From positions 1 through 64,000 of the forward strand of contig JAFBJZ010000877.1 in assembly GCA_016785225.1 (NCBI GenBank): 64,000 nucleotides of DNA. The letters are read 5' to 3'. The translations under genes and the position numbers were made by a program. Below, piece by piece: positions 1 through 10,531 of the stretch. Every line of letters begins with the position of its first letter. Within the stretch, counting starts at the first letter, position 1. Under the pieces are notes generated by a model that was not told the DNA's origin, made no database searches, and saw nothing but the letters and a program-made list of their open reading frames with translations. The DNA is from Psettodes erumei. Taxonomy: Eukaryota > Chordata > Actinopteri > Pleuronectiformes > Psettodidae.

Positions 1-700
1 ATGGAGAGTTCATAAAACAGTATTCCCTGATGTTTTGAGGCATTTTTATGAAAAATAAAATTTTGACATTTTTCACCTTTTTAACGACATAGTATAGTAT
101 GGCATTTTTTTTGCGTTTTTATGATATATATAATATGACATTTTTTTTGCATTTGTAACACCTTTTATGCTATGGAGAGTTCATAAAACAGTATTCCCTG
201 ATGTTTTGAGGCATTTTTATGAAAAATAAAATTTTGACATTTTTCACCTTTTTACGACATAGTATAGTATGGCATTTTTTTTGTTTTTTATGATATATAT
301 AATATGACATTTTTTTGCATTTGTAACACCTTTTATGCTATGGAGAGTTCATAAAACAGTATTCCCTGATGTTTTGAGGCATTTTTATGAAAAATAAAAT
401 TTTGACATTTTTCACTTTTTTACGACATAGTATAGTATGGCATTTTTTTGCGTTTTTATGATATGTATAATATGACAATTTTTTGCATTTGTAACACCTT
501 TTATGCTATGGAGAGTTCATAAAACAGTATTCCCTGATGTTTTGAGGCATTTTTATGAAAAATAAAATTTTGACATTTTTCACCTTTTTACGACATAGTA
601 TAGTATGGCATTTTTTTTGCGTTTTTATGATATGTATAATATGACAATTTTTTGCATTTGTAACACCTTTTATGCTATGGAGAGTTCATAAAACAGTATA
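1..700. repeat. AT-rich tandem array, period about 169 bp
   Basis: Four near-identical units start at 1, 172, 340 and 508, giving periods of 171, 168 and 168-169 bp. A partial fifth unit starts at 677. Each unit opens with ATGGAGAGTTCATAAAACAG and contains AATAAAATTTTGAC and CATAGTATAGTATGGCAT. Units differ mainly in the length of T runs. The array starts at base 1, so its full length is unknown. It could be the edge of a satellite block or a local minisatellite. It lies about 130 bp beyond the stop codon of the osteocalcin gene and may overlap that gene's 3' UTR. Confidence 0.95.
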
Positions 701-827
701 AAGAGATCTCCATCTATCCATTTTTGTGATTATCTTTTCCTTGTCTGGATTTTAGGGGAGTTATTGCACCTGTTCTAATACAAAAGGACAAAGAGTTCAC
801 ATGTGGGTGAAATTAAAAGTCTTTAAC

Positions 828-1949
828 TTAGAAGGGAACCGGTCCATAGTAGGCGGTGTAGGCAGCGACAATGCCTGCAGTGTCAGCCATCTCGTCACAG
901 GCGACGTTCACTTCACACACCTCTCTCAGACTGGATGGATGAGAACAGAAATACTCTATATTGGCTTGTAATAGCTGTGTTTTTAAAAAATATATACTCG
1001 CAGCAAAAAATGGAATAAATGTTACCTAATAGCATGCATTACATATATATGTTCCTAGTGAGTCAGTTTTGTCCAAACTGACTAAATAACTGTACCTTTC
1101 CAACTGCAGAGGGGTGAGGTCTCCTGCTGGGGCTGCTCTTCTTCTCCTCAGGAGAACAGCAGCCAGGTCTCTCTTCACAACCACTGGAGAAGCTGTGTAG
1201 ACAAATCAGAAACACTCTTGAGTTTTGTTGTTTCACAGTCATTTGAAAACCTTTATGCACTTCTAAAACCATGTAAAGTTTTTAAGGGTATGTAAAAATT
1301 TGCATACCCTCAGTGCTGGCTGACTCTGATGAGGATGAGGAAGATGAAGAAGAAGAAGAGGAAGATTCAGAAGCAGAGGAGTCAGATGCTGAGGAGTCTG
1401 ATGCAGATGAAGTGGACTCAGATTCAGAAGACTCAGATGAGGAGGACTCGGAGGACTCAGAGGACTCAGAGGACTCAGAGGATTCTGAGGAGGATGACGA
1501 ATCGGAGGCTGATGAGTCAGAACTTGAGTTGGAATCGGATGCTGAAGAGTCAGAGTTGGAGTCTGATGCAGAGGATGAGGCTGAATCAGACTCAGAGGAG
1601 GAGGAAGAGTCTGAGGCAGAGGATGAGGAGGATGCATCAGGGGCAGCAGCTGAAGGGTCGGCAGCTGCAGGGTCAGCAGCCTCAGAGTCAGCAGCCACAG
1701 GGTCAGCAGCCGCAGGGTCAGCAGGTGCAGCTTCAGCAGAGGTGTCAGCAGCAGGGTCCACAACAATTTCTGGTTCTACAGCTGATGATCACAGAAAATA
1801 ACATTTATTAAACACTCTCTTGGTACTTACTTTATACTATTCCAGAAGGCAATCCTGGGAATCCCAGCAATGATGAGTTTGTCCTTACCTCCCATTGACC
1901 AGCATACTGAGAGAAGGGCACAGATGGAGAGGAGAGTCAGAGTCTTCAT
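828..1949 (-). CDS. bglap2 (OC2): osteocalcin, long acidic-propeptide isoform (OC2 type)
   Basis: Osteocalcin is a secreted, vitamin K-dependent, calcium-binding protein of bone matrix. Four coding exons on the minus strand (1889-1949, 1308-1775, 1096-1192, 828-930) join in phase and encode 242 residues. Exon 1 gives a signal peptide starting MKTLTLLSICALLSV. Exon 2 (156 residues) is almost wholly Ser, Asp, Glu and Ala, with Ala/Asp/Pro repeats first and then runs of SES, SSE and SDS. Exon 3 carries a docking-like VVVKRDLAAVLL and the furin site RRRR. The mature peptide of 47 residues has three candidate Gla residues (in LES, REV and CEV), the disulfide pair of the CEVNVACDE motif, and the tail YGPVPF. 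The large acidic exon fits the fish OC2 isoform rather than the short OC1. The open reading frame seen in another frame of exon 3 is a shadow. The symbol is uncertain because fish nomenclature varies. Confidence 0.93.
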
Positions 1950-2060
1950 GATGCCTCTTATTTAGTGTCTTGTTACAGACAAATTGTTTTCTTGATTGCT
2001 TGGTCTTCTTTGCTTTCCTTTGGCGGTTTGCACTGTTTCTTTCCCCACATCTGAGGTCAA

Positions 2061-2124
2061 TATATACCCTAGTCTACATCCTGTGTCAGACCAGACCCAC
2101 ACAATGAGAAAACGCTCTGATTGG
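2061..2124 (-). promoter_or_regulatory. osteocalcin promoter: TATA box and CCAAT box
   Basis: On the minus strand GTATATATTG (TATATA at 2061-2066) lies about 112 bp upstream of the osteocalcin ATG, which predicts transcription starting near 2033. A CCAAT box (ATTGG on the plus strand, 2120-2124) lies about 55 bp further upstream. The spacing is typical for a TATA promoter. No transcript evidence is available here. Confidence 0.6.
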
Positions 2125-4039
2125 CTGGGGAATCAGATGTCAGTGTTTCCGCTTCCACTTGTCATGAAAACTCCAGAAACACCCACGCTGCCCCTGGCAT
2201 TGATTCCAGAAACTCATTCACCCGCACAGAAACTTGCACTACCGCAAACATTCCTCTCATTTGTCTTCACGTACAGTGCCATGCAATGTATATAATCCTA
2301 TATGTACTGTATGCATGTAAACTTTCATTTGACATTAAAGTCTGGCCAAGACAAACTGGGTAATATGAGAAGAGCAAGATTAACTTTAAATGTCAGGGGA
2401 TTTCCCTTCTCCATGATGCACCTGCATAAATCCATATAGGCACTCTTGAACTCTTAGAAAAAACTCATAAGAAATTGTTTACTTTTAATCTTAGTATATG
2501 ACTTGTAGCTAAATGTAAAATATTGAATTACTATCTTAAAACCATTTGTCTCTCAGGCTGTATGTTAAACTGAATAGTATTTTTGTCACATTTTCTTCAA
2601 TAAAAATGCCATCGTCTGCCTATCCATCATTTACTTAGGTCAAACCAATCAATTTTATACTTGTCTTGTGTACCAACACTGTACACCCCCTTCAAATTCT
2701 TTTCAATCCTCACCCCTCATCAGTGGAGTAAAAAAATACAACAAACCCCTGGAAGTCCAAAGCAGCAGTGTTACTGATTTCTATAAAATACCCTCAAAAT
2801 GTGATTGGATTTTAATCTGGGAGACCCACTGCAGGGTTGCCATTCAAACATCATGGTTGCCAGTTCTTCTGTTGCTGTTATGTTGCTATACTCCTTGCCC
2901 CAGATGTGATCTCCCACCCCCACAAAACCCCAAACTATAGTCTGAGCCAACCACAAGCTACTAATCAAGTGACACAGAGCAGCAGTGAGCCTCATTATGC
3001 GACAGAGCTTAATTAGAGTGTTGCAGAGTCCCAGCAAAACCGCAGTCAGTCACTATTTACAGATCCATCTTGGTCCAGGTCCTGGCCAGATTCAGGCACA
3101 GCTTACCAATGCCAACCAGTGGCCCAACACACAGCCTTATTTGATGTATTTCAGCATACATACAGCTAAATATAGGAAACCCCCTGTGTGTTGAATGCGC
3201 AGCGTTATGCATGCGGGTTTGGATGCGGTTCTCTGTAATATGGTTCCAATGTGGCTTCAGCTGTGGGTTTTTGTTTGTTTTGTTTGGGGGGGCTTATTGA
3301 TAAAAAAAAAGATGTTATTTGAAGCTCACAACTTGGACGTTAACCATATTGCAACTTAAATACTCTCTGGATAACCAAACATTTATGCACACAATCCACT
3401 TCATGTACATATATACATATAAGAGGGCCCCTAAACTGTTTCATTTATCATGTAGTGAGAAATGCAGTGCTGCTGCAGAGTGACCTTGTTGTCCTTCGTG
3501 TTTCATAGTCTAGCGTTTATTCCTGGTGTCAGAGATTTGTGTTGGACTGCGTGCCATATAATTTCAATGTCTGGTCCTGTGTCCATTTTTGTGAATGCAT
3601 TGTGTGCATGGGGGTCACAGTTGGAGAAAACAATTGCCACAACATCTCAGTGTAGACAGGAAACACTGAGTCTCGGGCATTTCTGCTTTGGATCAGGTTC
3701 TTTTTAAGTTTTTTGTTTTTGCACCTCTGCATTGAAATAACGTCATCTTGATATTTATTAATAATTCTCACTTTTTTATTGATGTTCTGGGTTCACACAT
3801 TTGCTTCTTTGTGCAGCAAGAACTGTAAATGACATACATGCACAGGCTCTCAGAAAACTGTTGTGGTCAAATATCTTTAACACTATTAATCTATAAAACT
3901 TTTTAAAATAAAAACATATAACCCACCATCATTGTACCTACAATACCTGTAATCTTTCATTAAATATTATGATTTTATGTCATATCAGTGAGGTGTGTGC
4001 CATAATAAAACAATTTTACCATAAGACTTCCTGGGAGCT

Positions 4040-4200
4040 CAGTGTTGACTCAAGCTAGTCGGGATCTCTTTCCACAAATTATGTATGAAAATCTGTCAAG
4101 CAGTTTTTGCATATTCCTGCTAACAGACAGACAAACAACAAACAAAGACACAGCAAGAACATAACCTCCTTGGCAGAGGTAATAACCAAACTTAATTTGT
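4040..4200 (+). repeat. dispersed fish repeat fragment
   Basis: The stretch contains GTCAAGCAGTTTTTGCATAT, a run of ACAGACAGACAAACAACAAA, and the tail ACCTCCTTGGCAGAGGTAAT. I recognise this tail as a repeat common in teleost genomes, probably the 3' end of a retroposon. The exact family cannot be named from sequence alone. Confidence 0.5.
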
Positions 4201-5229
4201 GTATTTGAAAAAGTGTTATTATCATTATTATTATTATTATTATTAGTGCTGCATGGTATTTTCATTTCTGTCAAATGCATCTGGATGGCCTTAGGGAAGG
4301 ATAATCCTGGAAATAACACCAGTTGACGAGAGACTGGACGTATTACCTAGAGTATACTTATTGCTTGCTTATTAGAGACTATATGGTCTTACTCAGTGAC
4401 CACTTTTAGAGGAAGATTGATGACATTTCCTCCATGGGGTATTGAGAGCCAAGTTGTTGCTCAGTTTAGCCCAACAGGACCATGAGCTCTCCAGTGGGTT
4501 TACTCTGTTCTGGAGAACACAGCGTTTTGAGTTTGTGTTTTGAGCAGAAACTAAAAGAGGAAAGTTCTTTCATATTCATTCATGTGTCATGGGTATTTCA
4601 ATAGATGCCATATTCAGAGCACTTAAACACTACAGTGTCATATACAGTATATTTTACTCCTTTCTGGCAGAAAATAATACATACATAATACATACATACA
4701 TACACCCTTCGAGAAATCCAGGTCATCAGTTTGGTTGTATTACTTCCAGAACAAATACTATATAATGAAAAAGCACAGCTGCTCTCATTTTGCTGCATTG
4801 CTGTCTGTGTGCCAGCATCAAGTAGCAAACAGCATCAGAAAATTTACTTTAATTTTCACAGCCATTTCTTACCCTACCTTTTTGGAGGGACTTATTTAGT
4901 TAAGACACACTGTTATAGTAACGCCTCTACAATTGACAGATGTTCATCACCTTGTACAACCTGCATCCAGAGCTGAACAACTAAATGTTAAAAGACAAAG
5001 AGTCAGGGAAACCATTCCGTAAATTAGAATGGCCCGCAGCAGCGCACAAACCTCTTCCAAGGCGAAACATTCCACTTCAATTCAATGATGCCAAACCTAA
5101 AAATTAATTTATTGCTCTCCACCATCATAATTTATAAAACACACAACTGTTCCGCCATAATTTATGCTCAGTGGATCTGACAGCCAAACCGATGAAGGTG
5201 AAAATATTACTTTTTAATTCATTTATTAA

Positions 5230-5350
5230 TGGCAGTGGTGGTGTGGGGATTACGCAAAAACTATTGGATAAAGAAACTTAAACATAAAACTTGAAAACTT
5301 GAAACTTAGTGGAGGGGTTGAGACATAAGCTAAGGGTGCATTGATATTTT
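5230..5350 (+). repeat. dispersed fish repeat fragment, same broad class as 4040-4200
   Basis: The sequence runs from GGATTACGCAAAAACTATTG to GAAACTTAGTGGAGGGGTTG. This resembles a repeat unit commonly seen in teleost introns and intergenic DNA. It is divergent and has no coding capacity. Confidence 0.4.
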
Positions 5351-6325
5351 AAATCGGACACAAGGACCGGAGCTAACTTTTGATAAATGACCAGTAACTT
5401 ACAATTTGCCGTTTAATGCTATAAAACGAAAACACACTTTCATGTCCACCACTCTTCGACCCCCACCAGACTTTAATGTAACACCGTCTCATCCATCGAC
5501 TGTCTGAATTGCTGCCGTAAACAAACTCAGATGGCAGGCACATCATACCACCAGTGTATATTTACATCTGGTCTCTGAGAAACGTCCACCTGCCAGGCTT
5601 TCCCAATTCCGCCGGATGTATCCACTTGGCAATCCAACACCAGTAATTACACCAATCCCAGTCTCAGCCTTGACATTCCCATCTCGCTTGAGAGAATTTA
5701 TTTGGGACAAGCTCAAACTTTTTTGCTCTTGATGTCTGCAGACCATCTGTTGTTGTATTATAGAACTTTATAGCCTTTGTAGCTAAATACTCTTTCTTCT
5801 ATTACATATTTTCACAACCCACTGTGTCCAGAATATGATGCTCTACTTTTTAACTGTGTGATTGCTGCCTCTGTGATCCCCTAATTTCTTGATTGGGGAT
5901 TTTCATGTTACTTTATCCTGTGCAGAAGATGTTTCTTCCAGAATGAATCATATGAGAAATTGTCACTAACTACCGTGTCTTAAATGCACCGGTTCAGCTC
6001 TTCCCACCCTGTCAGTCTCCCTGAGGTTGGTGTGTTGTGGTTCTGACAATAACATTAGCGGACAGACTTACAAACTCCGCCAGATCACTACGACTTGTGG
6101 CCAGCAACCTGTGGTCATCTTACCAGGCCGCAGACGAGCTCACATTCGTGTAAACAGACAAAACATAACATACAAGGGAGGACACATGAGATACCCATGT
6201 GCATATTGCATGGTTTCATTTGTGCTCAAAATTAAACAGTGCAGGGCAAGAGAATATAAAACTGAGTCATTCTGCTTTCAAAGAAGGAAGAATTTGCATT
6301 AGATGGCCCTTTTTCCATTTACATA

Positions 6326-6331
6326 TTTATT
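6326..6331 (-). terminator. poly(A) signal of erp27
   Basis: TTTATT on the plus strand is AATAAA on the minus strand. It lies 38 bases past the erp27 stop codon, which predicts a very short 3' UTR. Confidence 0.6.
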
Positions 6332-6368
6332 TAATGCAAAATAATTCACTGGATGTGCTCTACATGTC

Positions 6369-9300
6369 CTAGAGCTCTGTTTTGGCTTCTGCTCCAGCCT
6401 GTTTCACCTCCTGAAAAATGCCAAAGTATGACAAGTGAAATATAGCAGACAATACAGGACCAGGGAAAATGTGTAAAACAATGTAGACACCATTGCTCTT
6501 TGGTAGTTAACACTGAAGAGAGATGAGAAAGAAATAGAATTTATATAACAATAGTTATCAAGTTGTTATGTTTTACAAAAACCTTTCCTTTTCTTACAAA
6601 GCAGTTGAAAATTTAAGGAAAATGGTACCAATGGTTCTGATATTTCTTTTCAATAATTATTATGTTTTGACCATGTTAATAGAAATACATCAATAATTTC
6701 CCCAGGATTACCATGAGGCTTGTCGCTTCTATTTGAATTTCACTACAATATAAAGAAGTACAATGTTAAGATACTTTCCACTGTGTGTTACTTTAAACTT
6801 CCACTAATTCAAAAATGTTGGGAATATTGCACATTCCTCTCCACTGGTATGACCACTTAAATCACTTACTTTGTTACTTTTCAGATTACAGATTACACAG
6901 ATTACAAATCTAACGTGATGATGTGGAAGATTTTACTACCCAATAATTTAACCAGCATAACCCAAAATTAAAAAAAAAAAACAGAATAGCGCCACATCTC
7001 CAACATCACCACACCATTAAAATGTTCCTTACACGTATTTAATTCTTCAAACACATTTTGCTGATAATACTAGTATGACAGTGTGTTTTTACCCCTTCCA
7101 CTTAAGTAAATAAGATCTAAATACTTTCCCCACCTCTAACATAATGCAAACTGAATTCAGCATTTTAAGAGACACTGTTCAAAGATGTTCTGTCATTGAC
7201 TCTGGTGTTTTTGTCTGGCTGAAGGACTTCAGACACTGTGACACACCCAGCTGAAGTTCTATGTTGTGTAACAGATTAGTACACAGTGTGAGGTTTCTTG
7301 TCTTGTTATACATTTATGGTATAGCATTTCTCGACCTTGACAACTGGAGTAAAGTGTCCCTGTTTTGCTCTGACTGTGCAAATTCTTGTTTCTTATTTTT
7401 TTTAATTTATACTGCTTATTTTAAATCAGTAAACATGGGCACTTTTTTGTTTTCAGTTGTTTAAAAGTCAGTCTGCACATTACAAAGAAACAGGCCCACG
7501 ACAGTACAATTTGCAGCATCTACATCTTAACCAGCTGTCCAAGTTCCCAGGTTAAATATATCTCATCCGGTAAATCCTAATGGCTGCTCACCTTCAGTTC
7601 TCCACGGAGGAAGGACTGGCAAAACTCCCGTACTTTGTTCAGTAGAGATCTTGCCCACAGGAAGGAGCCACTTCATGTCCGAGTTGCCATCATAGATACC
7701 AACTCGTGGGAGGTCTTTAGACTTGAGGCCAAAGTAGGCAAGTGACCGAGAGTTGGATTTTACTGCCCCATTAATCAGTACAAACAAGAACTGGAACACA
7801 GATAAAGTTTGTTTTAATGACTTAATTTAACTTATTATAGATTAAACCAAATAAGAACAGATATGACACCTCCTCTCAAGTTTTGTAAAAAAGAAAAAAA
7901 CACTTGGTTTGTATTTGATTTGTGGTAAAAGATGAATATCTAAAAGAGACATAACACAACTATGGAGAGAAGGGAAACAGTGGTGTTTGGATACATTTTG
8001 TGTCTCTTTCAGTCTTATAGTTTATGCATATTCTCACCTTGCCAGTGAACTCTGGGGCCAGAGCTCCCAGTTGTTCCTTGAGCTCAGTGTATTCTTTAGT
8101 GCCCCTATTGGCAAAGAGCAGGAGGTGTGACTTCACCTCTGAATTGAACAGGCCCACCGCAGTCTGCAGGGAAAATAAAACAGCATGGAGAAGAGTGAGT
8201 CCTGCTGGCCACATGAACTCCTTTCCAGAGGCCTCACACCTGACATGTCTGACAAAGTCATTTTTAAATTACAAATTATTAGGTCTTTTTGTTGTTGTTT
8301 GTACTGACCTACATACTACAGCCCTACTCAACATGTCATGTGTATGGTTTGTCATGGAATATTTTGAATACAAGGAGAATGGTTAAATGTTTGTCTTTTT
8401 TTTCCTTGGGCACATTTTCCATTTCGCATTTGTCTTTAATTAAATACTTTTTAATGAGATAAGAAAGGCTTTAAGGAATAAATGACAGATGAAAGTGATG
8501 AAGACAGGAGTTGGGCCTACCACTTGGTTGTATTCTGTGATGTATCGGACTTCATTGATGCTGATGAAGTTTACAAGACCGTCAATTTCTAACTTCTTTG
8601 CCTCTGAGACGACAAGATTCTCCTGGTGGTTATCTGCCTGGGACACATGACACACATCAACATCATAATTGTCATCATAAAAGTCATAGTACCATTACAT
8701 TTTATTGACTAAAAAAATCTGTCATGAATAAGAATCATGGTCAGCAATACCTTTCTGAACACAGTGATGGTGTCTGAGGAGAGGCTGTAGTCAGCCCACA
8801 CCTCTTTCACAGTGCAAATGGCAACAGGGACTGAGTCAACACGCTTTGAGGCTGCAACAAGCTCCTTATAGCCACGACTGTCCTCTCCCTGAAATACAGA
8901 GTGAGATGTTGTACTGAACTGTATCTCATCTTATTATAAGAGACAACAGTCTTTCACATAAGTCTTTAAATCCTATTCTATATAAATAAATAAATAAATA
9001 TCTATAATGGGAACCATTTTGAAACACAATTTGTATTTTTTGAGCATTTTTACATTTACATTTTACTTTACTTACAGTGTTGCAAGTGTTGCCCTGTTAT
9101 CCTTAACCATGCATTTGAATGCCTGGAAAGTGGTTAATTGTATCACAGTTTACCTTAGGTTAGGTTAGAGTTAGGGTATAACGACTTCATTTTTTCTTGT
9201 ACTTTACCCTCAAAAACTGCCAGTTGGTGCTGGGGACACGACAAATTTTCTCAGTTCCTTTTTCATTTCAACGAAAATAAGAATTTGAAAAGAAGAATGG

Positions 9301-10528
9301 GTGGCAGTGAGAGAAACAGAATTGGAGGGCCAAAAAAATCAAACCAGGAAGAGACACAAGGCTGGCTCAAAGGAAGGCGAATCATGTCTATTTCTGAGAC
9401 AGTATTGCCTGAACTCTTGTAATCTGTTTAATCATTTTGCAGCCTGTAATATGTCTTCATTCCCAGTGAGTCACAGCACCTATAGTTTGGTCTGTTTTTG
9501 CCTGCAGCATCACAGATCAACAGTGTGTTATCCTCATATGCACCCCATCTCTCTCTTTCTCTCTCTTCTATTATCCTCTCATGAACCTTTCCCCTGCGCT
9601 TGCACTTGTATATGTCAATGGAGCCAATCCCACAAGACTTCAGATGCGTACGTATTTCCTGTCAAGTGGCCTGCCATCTTCCCCCGCACACCGGTTTTTG
9701 CCAAAGGGCTCGCCTCTGTGGGACAGCAAGCCACCCTCTGTCCTCGGCAGCACCAGCACTGCCAAAGGTGTGGCCAGAGGAAATATATCCTTCTTCGAAA
9801 TCTATTCGTGACAGCAACTGCAGCAGCATCGCTGAGACCAGGGTGCAAACAAGCGCTGTATTTTTGGAGCTCTCACGGTCTCACTCTCAACTAATCTGTC
9901 CAATTATGTCTGGTGTGCCACATGCATGTTAACATAATACCCTGAGCCATAAAACTGTGCCTGTGGGCTTGTTTAAAAGATGTCTGGAAGCTTATTTGAG
10001 TCCATGGTTGCGACTGTTTTTTTTCTTTGCCTGCAATTTTCTCATCTGACCTCCAGAAATCCGATGAGCACCACTTCGGCAGAGTCGATGAAGGCCTCAG
10101 CAGCTTTGGTGTCATTCAGCCTGGGTAGAGCACCGTCTGAGAAAGAATGACATGAGATGCACCGGACACACAATTCAATATAGTTTGGGCCTTACAGTCC
10201 CAGTTATTGTCTCAAGATGAAACGTGTACAGTTTGAATTACATGACAATGCTCTTGAGCCAATGTTCAGCACATATACTGTAACATTCCATATTTACCAT
10301 CTTAGTTTAGCTAACAATTATTTTTAAATTAGTAGAGCACACAGAAAACACATCATTTTGTAGAATGGCCCAAGAATTCTGCTGACACTTCCACACTGAT
10401 AGCAGACAGACCAGCTAAGATACAAATAAGACAAAAAAGGGCATAACACAGTATACTTAAATCACTTTACCTTTCCCTGTTGCAATGACATAAGATACGA
10501 GGGAGGCGAGAAACACGGTGGTCAACAT
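6369..10528 (-). CDS. erp27: endoplasmic reticulum protein 27 (PDI family, non-catalytic), one-base break in exon 6
   Basis: ERp27 is an ER-lumen protein with two thioredoxin-like domains (b and b') that binds unfolded clients and partners ERp57 but has no catalytic CXXC. Seven exons lie on the minus strand: 10471-10528, 10051-10136, 8751-8888, 8521-8637, 8038-8163, 7592-7790 and 6369-6410. All junctions agree in phase. The signal peptide starts MLTTVFLASLVSYVIA. The b domain has EVVLIGFLEGEDSRGYKEL, the linker region has INEVRYITEYNQVTAVGLF, and the b' domain has VKSHLLLFANRGTKEYTELK. No CXXC is present. The last exon ends KTEL, an ER-retrieval signal. One extra base within 7634-7636 (TTT on the plus strand) breaks the frame after residue 227. 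Ignoring it, the protein is 254 residues and runs on as VREFCQSFLRGELK into KTEL. It may be a sequencing error or a true loss of the C-terminus. Confidence 0.93.
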
Positions 10529-10531
10529 GTC

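Larger units (their letters stand above)
2130..6325. other. intergenic DNA between osteocalcin and erp27
   Basis: No exon of a recognised gene was found on either strand. The short open frames have no protein-like pattern or matching splice sites. Two stretches look like old dispersed fish repeats and are listed separately (about 4040-4200 and 5230-5350). A (TTA)n run lies near 4220-4245 and a (CATA)n run near 4680-4705. Confidence 0.6.

Noticed and set aside
1063..1272. Minus-strand frame with a Cys-rich CEERPGCCSPEE pattern
   Set aside because: It is the wrong frame of osteocalcin exon 3. The spliced frame gives the RRRR furin site and LTPLQLES.
1263..1811. Overlapping long open frames on both strands at the acidic repeat
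   Set aside because: They are other-frame readings of osteocalcin exon 2. Only the minus-strand Ser/Asp frame has matching splice phases with the signal peptide and Gla exons.
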